Shown here: positions 26,655 through 36,860 of the stretch, piece after piece
Position numbering within the stretch: the stretch's first letter is position 1
Layout of the letters: each line of letters opens with the position of its first letter
Assembly: GCF_024436055.1 (NCBI RefSeq)
Contig: NZ_JANFNH010000004.1
Span: forward strand, 1 to 64,000
Reading direction: 5' to 3'
Source of the DNA: Streptantibioticus rubrisoli
GTDB lineage: Bacteria > Actinomycetota > Actinomycetes > Streptomycetales > Streptomycetaceae
DNA: 64,000 nucleotides
Program-made: the position numbers and the translations under genes
The notes under the pieces: generated by a model
What the model was told of the DNA's origin: nothing
The model's database searches: none
The model's input: only the letters and a program-made list of their open reading frames with translations

Positions 26655-26802
26655 GTCGTGGTCGCTCACCGTCGCGGCGGTCGATCTGCCGGGGGTTTGC
26701 TCCCACCCGGCAGACCCCGAGGCTCGCCCCCCGCACACGTCCCCTGGGGGCCTGGGGGCTTGCCCCCAGAAAGACTCCGCCGCGACGGCGAGTAACCACG
26801 AC
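26655..26802. repeat. 148-bp nested inverted-repeat element
   Basis: Outer 25-bp arms (26655-26679 and 26778-26802) match at 22 of 25 positions in inverted orientation. Inside is a 9-bp hairpin stem (26685-26693 with 26706-26714) and a CTGGGGGC/GCCCCCAG hairpin (26752-26759 with 26762-26769). No open frame accounts for it. It could be a REP/MITE-like element or a structured terminator for rluB and the convergent DUF952 gene. Confidence 0.7.
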
Positions 26803-26870
26803 GAACCGGGTCCGGCGGTGTCCGAACGCACCGCCACCCCCCAAAAAAACCAGGACCCAAGCCCGTCCGG

Positions 26871-27233
26871 CTAGGACCAGAGCTTCAGGCTGAGCGCCCG
26901 CCCCTCCGCATCCCGTTCCACCTCCAGCATTCCGGCGACCGCCGTCCGGTTGATCCGCCCGTACACGTGCGGGAAGAGGACGGTGGGCGCGGTACCCGGC
27001 GGCGGCGCCCCCGTGGGCGGCTCCCACCGCACCGGGGAGTCCAGCGCGTCCTCGTCGATGAGCAGCACCATCAGCGGGCCTACCGCGTCCCGGTAGAACG
27101 CGTCGGCCACCGCCAGCGCCGTGGACTCGTCGGGCGAGCAGTGCACGAAGCCGTCCTCGGCGAGCGTGGGCGGTGCGTACGGCCGCTCCGGGACGCGCAG
27201 CCAGTCGTCCAGCGGGACCACATGGAAGATCAT
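26871..27233 (-). CDS. DUF952 family protein
   Basis: The protein has 120 aa, starting MIFHVVPLDDWLRVP at 27233. It has the DUF952 marks: PPTLAEDGFVHCSPDE near residue 25, then VLLIDEDALDSPVRWEPP and FPHVYGRINRTAV. The fold is ADP-ribosyltransferase-like according to family knowledge, but no reaction has been established. It is divergent from tyrA with 88 bp between them. Confidence 0.9.
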   Translation of the reverse strand: MIFHVVPLDDWLRVPERPYAPPTLAEDGFVHCSPDESTALAVADAFYRDAVGPLMVLLIDEDALDSPVRWEPPTGAPPPGTAPTVLFPHVYGRINRTAVAGMLEVERDAEGRALSLKLWS

Positions 27234-27321
27234 GCGCAACGTTCTACCGGACGCGGCGCCCGAAGCCCGCATGGCCGGGACCGAAACGACCACCGGATCG
27301 GCGCAGTGGAAAAATGGCGCC

Positions 27322-28407
27322 ATGCGAACCGCCGCCGTAATCGGCACCGGACTGATCGGCACCTCCGCCGCCCTGGCCCTGGCCAGCCGCGGGGTCACCG
27401 TCCACCTCCGCGACCACGACCCGGACGCTGCCCGTACCGCCGCCGCGCTCGGTGCCGGGACCACCGACGAGCCGCAGGGACCGGTCGACCTGGCGGTCGT
27501 CGCGGTGCCCCCGGCGCACGTCGCCAGGACGCTGGCGGAGGCACAGCGCGCCGGGCTGGCCCGCGGCTACCTCGACGTGGCCAGCGTCAAGGGCGGCCCG
27601 CGGCGCGATCTGGAGGCGCTGGGCTGCGACCTGTCGCAGTACATCGGCACGCATCCGATGGCGGGCCGGGAGCGGTCGGGCCCGCTCGCGGCCACCGCGG
27701 ACCTGTTCGAGGGCCGCCCATGGGTGCTCACCCCGACCCCGAGCACCGACACCGAGGTGCTCAACCTGGCCCTGGAACTGGTCGCGTTGTGCCGCGCGGT
27801 CCCGGTGGTGATGGACGCCGACGCGCACGACCGGGCCGTCGCGCTGGTCTCGCACACCCCGCAGCTGCTGTCCAGCATGGTCGCCGCCCGCCTTGAGCAC
27901 GCCGACGAGACCGCAGTGCGGCTGTGCGGCCAGGGCATCCGCGACGTGACCCGGATCGCCGCGTCCGAGCCGGAGATGTGGGTCGACATCCTGTCCGCCA
28001 ACCCCGGGCCGGTCGCCGATGTGCTGGCCGAGGTCGCGGCCGACCTCGGCGAGACGGTGGAGGCGCTGCGTTCCCTGCAGTCGGCGGATGACGCCAAGCG
28101 GCGGGACGGTGCGGCGGGCATCGAGCGGGTGCTGCGGCGCGGCAACGCCGGACGGGTGCGGGTGCCGGGCAAGCACGGCGCGGCGCCCACGGTGTACGAG
28201 TCCGTGGTGGTGCTCATCGGCGACCAGCCCGGCGAGCTGGCCCGGGTCTTCGCCGACGCGGGCGCCGCCGGGGTCAACATCGAGGACGTGCGCATGGAGC
28301 ACGCCACCGGCCAGCAGACGGGCCTGCTGCAACTGATGGTGGAGCCGAAGGCGGTGCCGGTGCTGATCGCCGCGCTGCGCGAGCGCGGCTGGTCCATCAG
28401 GCAGTAG
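27322..28407 (+). CDS. tyrA: Prephenate dehydrogenase
   Basis: The protein has 361 aa from ATG 27322; the ribosome site is weak. It converts prephenate to 4-hydroxyphenylpyruvate for tyrosine synthesis. The NAD-binding Rossmann motif VIGTGLIGTSAALALASRG opens the protein, followed by VASVKGG, GTHPMAGRERSGP and VSHTPQLLSSMVA, the substrate-domain signatures. The C-terminus (about 290-361) is an ACT domain (VLIGDQPGELARVFADAGAAGVNI), suggesting feedback control by tyrosine. cmk and an acyltransferase follow. Confidence 0.96.
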   Translation: MRTAAVIGTGLIGTSAALALASRGVTVHLRDHDPDAARTAAALGAGTTDEPQGPVDLAVVAVPPAHVARTLAEAQRAGLARGYLDVASVKGGPRRDLEALGCDLSQYIGTHPMAGRERSGPLAATADLFEGRPWVLTPTPSTDTEVLNLALELVALCRAVPVVMDADAHDRAVALVSHTPQLLSSMVAARLEHADETAVRLCGQGIRDVTRIAASEPEMWVDILSANPGPVADVLAEVAADLGETVEALRSLQSADDAKRRDGAAGIERVLRRGNAGRVRVPGKHGAAPTVYESVVVLIGDQPGELARVFADAGAAGVNIEDVRMEHATGQQTGLLQLMVEPKAVPVLIAALRERGWSIRQ

Positions 28408-28491
28408 GCCGCCGGGACAGCATCCCGCCCGCGGCCGGTAACCTTGTCGTTGGCGTTCTGCTCCCACCCGTGTACGAAAGGTCCCCCAGCT

Positions 28492-29175
28492 GTGGAAACT
28501 CCGGTGATCGTCGCCATCGACGGCCCTTCCGGCACGGGCAAGTCGAGCACGTCGAAGGCGGTCGCGGCCAAGCTGGGGCTGAGCTACCTGGACACCGGCG
28601 CCCAGTACCGGGCGATGACGTGGTGGATGCTGAGCAACGGCGTCGATGTCAACGACGCCGCTGAGGTGGCCACCGCCGCCCACAAGCCCACCATCGTCTC
28701 CGGCACCGACCCGGCCGCCCCGACCATCACGGTGGACGGCGCGGACGCCACGGGCCCGATCCGCACCCAGGAGGTCACCGCGGCGGTCAGCGCGGTCAGC
28801 GCGGTGCCCGAGGTGCGCGCCCGACTGGTGGAGCTGCAGCGCTCGGCCGCCGCCGCGGCGCCGAACGGGATCGTGGTGGAGGGCCGGGACATCGGCACCA
28901 CAGTGTTGCCGGACGCCACCTTGAAGGTCTTCCTGACCGCCTCCGCCGAGGCGCGGGCGGCCCGGCGCAACGGCGAGCTGAAGGGCAAGGAGGCGGCCGA
29001 CCTCGCCGCCACCCAGGCCGCGCTGGCCAAGCGGGACGCGGCCGACTCCGGCCGTAAGACCTCGCCGCTGGCCAAGGCGGACGACGCGATCGAGGTCGAC
29101 ACCACGGACCTCACCCTCGACCAGGTCATCGAGTGCATCGTCACCCTGATCGAGGAGAAGCGAGCGGCTCGGTGA
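28492..29175 (+). CDS. cmk: Cytidylate kinase
   Basis: The protein has 227 aa from GTG 28492. It phosphorylates CMP and dCMP. The P-loop is AIDGPSGTGKSSTSKAVA, followed by YLDTGAQYRAMTWWML, the NMP-binding region, and VVEGRDIGTTVLPDATLKVFLTAS with the conserved GRDIG. The LID region contains KRDAADSGRKTSPL. The stop overlaps the next start by 4 nt (GTGA), so cmk, the acyltransferase and probably der form one transcript. Confidence 0.97.
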   Translation: METPVIVAIDGPSGTGKSSTSKAVAAKLGLSYLDTGAQYRAMTWWMLSNGVDVNDAAEVATAAHKPTIVSGTDPAAPTITVDGADATGPIRTQEVTAAVSAVSAVPEVRARLVELQRSAAAAAPNGIVVEGRDIGTTVLPDATLKVFLTASAEARAARRNGELKGKEAADLAATQAALAKRDAADSGRKTSPLAKADDAIEVDTTDLTLDQVIECIVTLIEEKRAAR

Positions 29176-29831
29176 CGCGCACGCAGGGCGCGGTGCCCGG
29201 ACCGTACGGCGCGGCCGTCGGCCGCCGGATCGGCATCGGCCTGATGAACGGCTGCTGGCGGCCCCGGGTGCTCGGCGCCTGGCGGTTCCCGGCCAGCGGC
29301 CCGGTCATCCTCGCGGGCAACCACGCGCACAACATCGACGGACCGATGCTGATCGGCACCGCACCGCGGCCGGTGCACTTCCTGGTCAAGCAGGAGGCGT
29401 TCATCGGCCCGCTGGACCCGTTCCTGCGGGGCATCGGCCAGCTGCCGGTGGACCGCGGACGGCCCGACCGGGCGGCGATCAGCGCGGCGCTGGGTGTGCT
29501 GGAGCGCGGCGGGGTGCTCGGGATCTTCCCCGAGGGCACCCGCGGCGCCGGTGACTTCGCCGAACTGCGGTCCGGGCTGGCCTACTTCGCGGTGCGCACC
29601 GGCGCGCCGGTGGTACCGGTGGCGGTGCTCGGCAGCGCCCGCGCCGGACGGCTCATTCCGGCGCTGCCGCCGCTGGGCAGCCGGATCGACGTGGTCTTCG
29701 GCGACCCGTTCGACCCGACCGACGGCAGCGGGCGGCGTACCCGCAGCGCGTTGGACACCGCCACCGCCCGCATCCAGAAGCAGCTGACGGCGCATCTGGA
29801 GTACGCCAGGCGCGCCACCGGGCGCGGCTGA
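29172..29831 (+). CDS. PlsC-like 1-acylglycerol-3-phosphate acyltransferase
   Basis: The protein has 219 aa from GTG 29172, overlapping cmk by 4 nt, with GGAGAAG upstream. Acyltransferase motif I is NHAHNID (the NHx4D type), motif II is the GIGQLPVDRG stretch, and motif III is FPEGTRG, then VPVAVLGSARAG. It probably acylates lysophosphatidate at the membrane face. The cmk-plsC-der order is typical of actinobacteria. The exact acyl acceptor is not shown by the sequence. Confidence 0.94.
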   Translation: MTRTQGAVPGPYGAAVGRRIGIGLMNGCWRPRVLGAWRFPASGPVILAGNHAHNIDGPMLIGTAPRPVHFLVKQEAFIGPLDPFLRGIGQLPVDRGRPDRAAISAALGVLERGGVLGIFPEGTRGAGDFAELRSGLAYFAVRTGAPVVPVAVLGSARAGRLIPALPPLGSRIDVVFGDPFDPTDGSGRRTRSALDTATARIQKQLTAHLEYARRATGRG

Positions 29832-29876
29832 GGAAACAACCCAAGACTTCGCTGACAGACGACGAGGAAATACTTC

Positions 29877-31334
29877 ATGGACACCACACACGAGTACGGC
29901 GAGCACGGCGCGCTCGGCGACGCCGAGTACGCCGAGTTCATGGAGCTGGCGGCGGAGGAGGGCTTCGACCTCGAAGAGGTGGCCGGCGACCTGGCCGCGG
30001 CCGGGCACGGCCCGCTGCCGGTGGTGGCCGTGGTCGGGCGCCCGAACGTGGGCAAATCGACCCTGGTCAACCGGATCATCGGGCGCCGCGAGGCGGTCGT
30101 GGAGGACCGTCCGGGCGTCACCCGGGACCGGGTCACCTACGAGGCGAACTGGAACGGCCGCCGCTTCAAGGTGGTGGACACCGGCGGCTGGGAGCAGGAC
30201 GTGCTGGGCATCGACGCCTCGGTCGCCGCGCAGGCCGAGTTCGCCATCGAGGCCGCCGACGCGGTGGTCTTCGTGGTCGACTCCACCGTGGGCGCCACCG
30301 ACACCGACGAGGCCGTCGTCAAGCTGCTGCGCCGGGCGGGCAAGCCGGTCGTGCTGTGCGCCAACAAGGTCGACGGCCCCTCCGGCGAGGCGGACGCGGC
30401 CATGCTGTGGTCGCTCGGCCTCGGCGAGCCGTACCCGGTCTCGTCGCTGCACGGCCGCGGCACCGGCGACCTGCTGGACGCGGTGCTTGAGGCGCTGCCG
30501 GAGGCACCCGCGCAGACCTTCGGCGAGGCGCTCGGTGGGCCGCGCAGGGTGGCGCTGATCGGTCGGCCGAACGTCGGCAAGTCCTCGCTGCTGAACAAGG
30601 TGGCGGGCGAGGAGCGCGTCGTCGTCAACGAACTGGCGGGCACCACCCGCGACCCGGTCGACGAGCTGATCCAACTCGGCGGCAAGACCTGGAAGTTCGT
30701 GGACACCGCGGGCATCCGCCGCCGCGTCCACCTGACCGAGGGCGCCGACTACTACGCCTCGCTGCGCACCGCCGCCGCCCTGGAGAAGGCCGAGGTGGCG
30801 GTCATCCTGATCGACGCCAGCGAGACGCTGTCCGTACAGGACACCCGGATCGTCTCGATGGCCATCGACGCGGGCCGGGCCTGTGTGATCGCGTACAACA
30901 AGTGGGACCAGCTGGACGAGGAGCGCCGGTACTACCTGGAGCGGGAGATCGAGCAGGACCTGGTGCAGGTCCAGTGGGCGCCGCGGGTGAACGTCTCCGC
31001 GCTCACCGGGCGCCACATGGAGAAGCTGGTTCCGGCGATCGAGACCGCGCTCGCGGGCTGGGAGACCCGGATCCCCACCGGCCGCCTCAACGCCTTCCTC
31101 GGCGAACTGGTCGCCGCCCATCCGCACCCGATCCGCGGCGGCAAGCAGCCGCGGATCCTGTTCGGCACACAGGCCGGGACCAAGCCGCCGCGGTTCGTGC
31201 TGTTCGCCTCCGGCTTCCTGGAGGCGGGCTACCGCCGCTTCATCGAGCGCCGGTTGCGTGAGGAGTTCGGCTTCGAGGGCACCCCGATCCAGATCTCGGT
31301 GCGGGTGCGCGAGAAGCGCGGGCGCAAGAAGTAG
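29877..31334 (+). CDS. der: Ribosome-associated GTPase Der (EngA)
   Basis: The protein has 485 aa from ATG 29877, 45 bp after the acyltransferase. Two GTPase domains are in tandem: first P-loop [14 protein letters not shown] (about residues 55-68) with DTGGWE and NKVD, then [14 protein letters not shown] with DTAGIRRR and NKWD. The C-terminal KH-like domain ends in RKRGRKK-type basic residues. An acidic N-terminal extension of about 45 residues is typical of actinobacterial Der. It acts in 50S ribosome assembly. Confidence 0.97.
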   Translation: MDTTHEYGEHGALGDAEYAEFMELAAEEGFDLEEVAGDLAAAGHGPLPVVAVVGRPNVGKSTLVNRIIGRREAVVEDRPGVTRDRVTYEANWNGRRFKVVDTGGWEQDVLGIDASVAAQAEFAIEAADAVVFVVDSTVGATDTDEAVVKLLRRAGKPVVLCANKVDGPSGEADAAMLWSLGLGEPYPVSSLHGRGTGDLLDAVLEALPEAPAQTFGEALGGPRRVALIGRPNVGKSSLLNKVAGEERVVVNELAGTTRDPVDELIQLGGKTWKFVDTAGIRRRVHLTEGADYYASLRTAAALEKAEVAVILIDASETLSVQDTRIVSMAIDAGRACVIAYNKWDQLDEERRYYLEREIEQDLVQVQWAPRVNVSALTGRHMEKLVPAIETALAGWETRIPTGRLNAFLGELVAAHPHPIRGGKQPRILFGTQAGTKPPRFVLFASGFLEAGYRRFIERRLREEFGFEGTPIQISVRVREKRGRKK

Positions 31335-31359
31335 CCGCCCCCCGGTGCGCGGGCGCGGT

Positions 31360-31683
31360 TCAGCGCCCGTGCATCCGGTTGTCGTACGGGGCGACGGCCC
31401 CGGACGGGTTGGACTGCCCCGGCGGCAGCGCGGCGGGCCGGTAGCGGCCGTAGGACTGGGTGATGGCCCGCTGTTCGTGCTGTGGCCATGGGCCGCTGCT
31501 GTTGAACTGGAGTTCCTCTTCGCCGGTGCGGTCGCCCGGCAGTGCCCGGAACATCCGCCGGTACTCGGAGTACAGCGCGTCGTAGATCGGGGTGGCCGAG
31601 CCCGCGAGCGAGTCGTGCGGCGAGCGCATGGGCGGGATCTGGCTCTGGTACGGGCCTCGGGAGAAGGTGTCGTAGGTGTGCAC
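31360..31683 (-). CDS. Conserved actinobacterial hypothetical protein
   Basis: The protein has 107 aa from GTG 31683 (VHTYDTFSRGPY); ATG 31767 is an in-frame alternative that adds 28 residues with odd composition. The core SPHDSLAGSATPIYDALYSEYRRMFRALPGDRTGEEEL is what I recall as conserved in streptomycetes at this locus. The remainder is Pro/Tyr-rich. No known domain, signal peptide or membrane segment is present. It is convergent with der, 25 bp away. Confidence 0.8.
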   Translation of the reverse strand: MHTYDTFSRGPYQSQIPPMRSPHDSLAGSATPIYDALYSEYRRMFRALPGDRTGEEELQFNSSGPWPQHEQRAITQSYGRYRPAALPPGQSNPSGAVAPYDNRMHGR

Positions 31684-31784
31684 GTATGTACCAACGATTC
31701 CCGTACATCCGAGATGCGGGCCGTACGGGGCGAAATGACCGTTCCCTGGGCAAAAGCCCTGTGACAAGGGCCGACGCGGAACGA

Positions 31785-31825
31785 CGAAGGCCGGAGTACC
31801 CCCGAACGGGGTACTCCGGCCTTCG
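31785..31825. terminator. Perfect 18-bp stem terminator
   Basis: Arms 31785-31802 and 31808-31825 are perfectly complementary over 18 bp with a 5-nt CGAAC loop. It lies 16 nt beyond the end of the minus-strand gene 31841-32665 and so should end its transcript. No T tract follows on that strand. Confidence 0.88.
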
Positions 31826-31840
31826 TGCCGGTCGGCTGGT

Positions 31841-32665
31841 TCAGGTACCGGCGAGCGGCATGGTGCCGCCGACCAGTTGACCGGTGCTCGCCGCCCGGTC
31901 CAGCGCGTCGCGCAGCAGGTCCTCGCGCGGCTGGCGGCCGATGGTGCCGGCCGGCGCGGCGTAGACGAACACCTTGTTGGAGCGGTTGGCCGCGCTGCGC
32001 CAGCCCTCGCTCACCGGCAGCGGCTGGTGCGCCTGCCACCAGGCGGAGGCGTTGGCGGCGTTCGGGCCGCCCTGCAGTACGGCGTGCAGCTTGCCCATCG
32101 CCATCAGCACGGACCAGCCGGTCAGCTCGGGCGGCGGGATCTCCAGGTTGCTGACCGGGTGGAACCCCGCCTCGCGGAGCAGTACCAGGAACTCGTCGTG
32201 GGAGGAGTTGCCCGGGCGGGCGACTGGGCTGGTGGGTTCGACCACCAGCGCCGGGTGCAGGTTGTCCTGGCAGAGCACCAGGCCACAGGTGATGCCCAGG
32301 ACCGCCTGCTCCTCCGGGGTCGGCGGGACGGCGGGCGCGGGCGGCTGGTGCTGGTGCTGCGGCTGCGGCTGCGGTGCGACGGCGGGGCTGTCGCCGGTGA
32401 TGCTGCGCACGGCGACCTGCAACTGCTCCTCGGAGACCGGTACGACCTGCGACGGGATGCATCTGGCGTGCGCGAAGGCGAGCACCGCGGTCTCCTCGCC
32501 GACGAACAGCACCGTGCTGGTGGGTTCCTGTTCGGTGTTGCCGGGCGTGCGGCAGGAGGTGCAGTCGTACGGGCCTGGTGCGTTCTCGCCTGACACCAGG
32601 CGGGCGGCCTCCTCGTCGCCGATCTCGGCGCGTACCTCGTCGCTGACGTCGAGCATGGGCGGCAC
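31841..32665 (-). CDS. Conserved streptomycete hypothetical protein
   Basis: The protein has 274 aa. GTG 32665 has GAGGAG 7 nt upstream and gives VPPMLDVSDEVRAEIGDEEAA. A CTSCRTPG motif near residue 37 could bind a metal with other cysteines (ARCIPSQ, CGLVLC), but the set is incomplete. A Pro/Gln/His linker (about 100-125) separates two parts, the second of which has SVLMAMGKLHAVLQGG and AWWQAHQPLP. No membrane segments are present. The function is unknown. The gene is divergent from the Rpf gene. Confidence 0.85.
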   Translation of the reverse strand: MPPMLDVSDEVRAEIGDEEAARLVSGENAPGPYDCTSCRTPGNTEQEPTSTVLFVGEETAVLAFAHARCIPSQVVPVSEEQLQVAVRSITGDSPAVAPQPQPQHQHQPPAPAVPPTPEEQAVLGITCGLVLCQDNLHPALVVEPTSPVARPGNSSHDEFLVLLREAGFHPVSNLEIPPPELTGWSVLMAMGKLHAVLQGGPNAANASAWWQAHQPLPVSEGWRSAANRSNKVFVYAAPAGTIGRQPREDLLRDALDRAASTGQLVGGTMPLAGT

Positions 32666-33865
<1,200 letters not shown>

Positions 33866-34050
33866 GCCTGTCCAACTGCCGGAACCACCACAGTCGCGGG
33901 CGCAGCGGTAGAACCCGCCGCGACGGCGAGCGACTTGTCTGGTACGTGCGGTCAACGCGCGCAGGACGCACCTGTGTTGGCGAACCCTTCCATGGCGGGA
34001 TCCGTTCCAGCTCATGGCCGAGCCCGCGGAGCGGCGGTAGCGTGCGGTCG

Positions 34051-34081
34051 ATCCAGGAACGTCGCTCCATCCAGGAACGTC
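34051..34081 (+). promoter_or_regulatory. 18-bp-period direct repeat before the aldehyde dehydrogenase gene
   Basis: ATCCAGGAACGTC occurs twice (34051-34063 and 34069-34081) with an 18-bp period, 45 nt before ATG 34126. It is a possible regulator-binding site or a local duplication. Confidence 0.5.
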
Positions 34082-34125
34082 CGGCCCGCCACACGCGGCC
34101 CGGAACACCCCGAGGAGGCAGCCGT

Positions 34126-35649
34126 ATGACGGTCTACCAGGCACCTGGCACACCCGGCAGCGCCGTGACCTTCCGCTCCCGGTACGAGAACTGGATAGGC
34201 GGCCAGTGGACCGCCCCGGTGGACGGCCAGTACTTCGAGAATCCGACCCCGGTGACCGGGGAGACGTTCACCGAGGTCGCCCGCTCCACGGCCGCGGACA
34301 TCGAACTCGCCCTGGACGCCGCCCACTCGGCGGCGCCCGGCTGGGGCCGAACCGCACCGGCGGAACGAGCCGCCGTGCTCGGCAGGATCGCCGACCGGAT
34401 CGAGCAGAACCTGACCCGGCTCGCGGTCGCCGAGGTGTGGGACAACGGCAAGCCGATCCGCGAGGCGCTCGCCGCCGACATCCCGCTGGCCGCGGACCAC
34501 TTCCGGTACTTCGCCAGCGCGATCCGGGCGCAGGAGGGCTCGATCGCGCAGCTCGACGACGACACCGTGGCGTACCACTTCCACGAACCGCTGGGCGTGG
34601 TCGGCCAGATCATCCCGTGGAACTTCCCGATCCTGATGGCCGCGTGGAAGCTGGCGCCCGCGCTCGCCGCGGGCAACGCCGTGGTGCTCAAGCCCGCCGA
34701 GCAGACCCCGGCCTCGGTGCTGGTGCTGGCCGAGCTGATCCAGGACCTGCTGCCGCCGGGCGTGGTCAACATCGTCAACGGCTTCGGCGTGGAGGCGGGC
34801 AAGCCGCTGGCCGCCAACTCCCGGGTGGCCAAGGTCGCGTTCACAGGCGAGACCACCACCGGCCGCCTGATCATGCAGTACGCGAGCCAGAACATCATCC
34901 CGGTCACCCTGGAACTGGGCGGCAAGAGCCCCAACATCTTCTTCGCGGACGTGGCGCGCGAGCCGGACGAGTTCTACGACAAGGCGCTGGAGGGCTTCAC
35001 CATGTTCGCCCTCAACCAGGGCGAGGTGTGCACCTGTCCGTCCCGGGCGCTGATCCAGTCCAGCGTCTACGACAGCTTCCTCGGCGACTGCCTGGAGCGG
35101 ACCCGCTCCATCCGGCAGGGCAACCCGCTGGACACCGACACCATGGTGGGCGCCCAGGCCAGCAACGACCAGTTGGAGAAGATCCTCTCCTACATCGACA
35201 TCGGCACCGCCGAGGGCGCCAAGCTGCTCATCGGCGGCGAGCGCGTCGACCTCGGCGGCGCGCTCTCCGGCGGCTACTACATGGCGCCGACGATCTTCGA
35301 GGGCCACAACGGGATGCGGATCTTCCAGGAGGAGATCTTCGGCCCGGTCGTCGCGGTCACCCCGTTCGACGGCTTCGACGACGCGATCTCGCTCGCCAAC
35401 GACACGCTGTACGGCTTGGGCGCGGGAGTGTGGACCCGGGACGGCAACACCGCCTACCGGGCGGGCCGCGCCATCCAGGCGGGGCGGGTGTGGACCAACT
35501 GCTACCACGCCTATCCCGCACACGCGGCCTTCGGCGGCTACAAGAACTCCGGCATCGGCCGGGAGGGCCACAAGATGATGCTGGACCACTACCAGCAGAC
35601 CAAGAACATCCTTTGCAGCTACAACCCCAAGAAACAAGGATTCTTCTAA
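34126..35649 (+). CDS. Aldehyde dehydrogenase (AcoD/ExaC type)
   Basis: The protein has 507 aa; GAGGAG at 34111-34116 supports ATG 34126. It carries out NAD(P)-dependent oxidation of an aldehyde, probably acetaldehyde or chloroacetaldehyde by family likeness. Motifs in order are [28 protein letters not shown], the general-base Glu in LELGGKSPN, catalytic Cys in [18 protein letters not shown], and the C-terminal [20 protein letters not shown]. In many streptomycetes this enzyme is followed by DUF779. Here it is not, but a DUF779 gene with a leftover ALDH tail lies at 47.6 kb. Confidence 0.95.
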   Translation: MTVYQAPGTPGSAVTFRSRYENWIGGQWTAPVDGQYFENPTPVTGETFTEVARSTAADIELALDAAHSAAPGWGRTAPAERAAVLGRIADRIEQNLTRLAVAEVWDNGKPIREALAADIPLAADHFRYFASAIRAQEGSIAQLDDDTVAYHFHEPLGVVGQIIPWNFPILMAAWKLAPALAAGNAVVLKPAEQTPASVLVLAELIQDLLPPGVVNIVNGFGVEAGKPLAANSRVAKVAFTGETTTGRLIMQYASQNIIPVTLELGGKSPNIFFADVAREPDEFYDKALEGFTMFALNQGEVCTCPSRALIQSSVYDSFLGDCLERTRSIRQGNPLDTDTMVGAQASNDQLEKILSYIDIGTAEGAKLLIGGERVDLGGALSGGYYMAPTIFEGHNGMRIFQEEIFGPVVAVTPFDGFDDAISLANDTLYGLGAGVWTRDGNTAYRAGRAIQAGRVWTNCYHAYPAHAAFGGYKNSGIGREGHKMMLDHYQQTKNILCSYNPKKQGFF

Positions 35650-36098
35650 AGCCAGTAACAGGGCCGCCCGGCATGGAAGTTGACAGCCGGGTGACCCTCC
35701 TTCTCGACAACAGAGCGGAGAACGATCTCCCCTGTTACGCGCACAGCAACATGGCGCTTGCCGCAGGAAGTTCGGTGTCTGTTTTTTTGGGCTGTCTATC
35801 GACCAAGCCGTCGTTGCAGCTGGCGACCTACCGTTGGTCGTCTTCCCACGCGACAGCTACTTGGGGGTCGGTCAAGGAGAACAGCACCGCCCTCCGTGCC
35901 ACGAGCGCGTACAGCATCATGCACCGGCCGAACCCAAGCCACCGTCTGACTAGCGCAGATACCGACCTCCGGCACACAGCGCCGATCCGGCGAGGGACTA
36001 CCTCGGCGGCCCCGCAGGGATAGGCCGCGCTTTCACGGGGAGGAGTGAGCCACAAGATCCGATCGGAAGAACCGGCCGCACCAAGGACGGAGGAAGCC
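35650..36098. other. Intergenic region with no recognisable gene
   Basis: This 450-bp region is lower in GC than its flanks. It contains a run of seven T at about 35783-35789. Short open frames on both strands have poor codon bias and no recognisable domain. It marks the left edge of the accessory part of the window. Confidence 0.5.
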
Positions 36099-36230
36099 GT
36101 GAAAAGGCCCATCATCCGCCATCCCGCCACCTTGACGACCGCAGTCCTCGTTGCGATTGCCACACTGTTCTGCGTATGGCTTGTTGTGGAACTGGCAGTT
36201 CCGATGTTCGGACACACCACCCACAAGTAG
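36099..36230 (+). CDS. Small single-span membrane protein
   Basis: The protein has 43 aa from GTG 36099, with GGAGG at 36089-36093 and 5-nt spacing. It begins KRPIIRHPATLTT, has one hydrophobic span (about residues 14-35, AVLVAIATLFCVWLVVELAV) and ends GHTTHK. An in-frame GTG at 36045 would extend it by 18 charged residues, but GGGGAGGA is too close there. The positive-inside rule suggests N-terminus in. No function is known; tiny proteins of this kind occur beside stress genes such as csbD, as here. Confidence 0.72.
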   Translation: MKRPIIRHPATLTTAVLVAIATLFCVWLVVELAVPMFGHTTHK

Positions 36231-36557
36231 GGCTCTGTCAGCCGCAGCGGTCGCTGCCACGGTCGTCGCAAGGCGCTTCAACCCCCCGCCGCGACGCCAA
36301 CGACAGCGGCCGACGAAAGGTGGTCATGTCCTGTGGCGCACCGGATAGGCGCAGCGCGCGACGCAAGAAGTTCCCTCCCAGCGATGGGGGCGGCGGGCTG
36401 CGAGCCCCTCGCGGGGCACTTGGGTGCCTGGACGAGGACCGCCCAGCCAGGGTGGTACCCCCACCTTGGAAAATCGGCCGCACTTGCCAAACAGCCGGGT
36501 GGACCCCCTCCTTCGAGGGTGTCCACCCGGCTGTCCCGAAGTGAACTGGTGTCAGGG
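36231..36557. other. Intergenic region between convergent small genes
   Basis: This 327-bp region has no convincing gene. It contains a GGTGGTACCCCCACC near-palindrome at about 36450-36465 and the terminator at 36491-36534. Confidence 0.5.
36491..36534. terminator. Bidirectional terminator between small membrane genes
   Basis: A perfect 14-bp stem (36491-36504 with 36521-36534) encloses a further CCCTCC/AGGG stem with a TTCG loop. It sits between the convergent genes ending at 36230 (+) and 36558 (-). Confidence 0.85.
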
Positions 36558-36725
36558 TCACCATCGGTACCAGCGGGACCGGCTCGCACCTTCACCTGCG
36601 CGGACCAAGAATCCGAGCAGCCAGATGGCCAGGACCACAACCGCGACCCACCAAAGGATCTTCAGCGCGAAGCCCGCGCCGAAGAGGATCAGAGCAAGCA
36701 GCAGAACCAAAAGCAAGGGACCCAT
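36558..36725 (-). CDS. Small hydrophobic membrane protein (55 aa)
   Basis: The protein has 55 aa, MGPLLLVLLLALILFGAGFA through a KILWW turn to a second span and a basic, Trp-rich end (RSRWYRW). GGAGG lies 9 nt before ATG 36725; ATG 36731 is a closer in-frame alternative. Two short hydrophobic stretches (2-20 and 25-40) flank the LKILWW segment. I recall this as a widespread streptomycete hydrophobic protein found beside csbD-type genes. It is divergent from csbD at 36861, so they share a 135-bp control region. The role is unknown; membrane stress is a guess from context. Confidence 0.82.
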   Translation of the reverse strand: MGPLLLVLLLALILFGAGFALKILWWVAVVVLAIWLLGFLVRAGEGASRSRWYRW

Positions 36726-36860
36726 TGTCATACACCTCCATCACAGCCACTGCCCGCACCGTGGGTGATCATTCCTGCAAGTGGGGGGTTTGTCAGTCTC
36801 GTAAGTGGTGAGGTGATGTGGGATCACACGCTGGAATGAAATCGGTGAGAGGCACGGGAT

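Noticed and set aside
26495-26893. 132-codon frame with ACGAAGG repeats
   Set aside because: Pure low complexity on repeats with no ribosome site; runs into the convergent DUF952 gene end.
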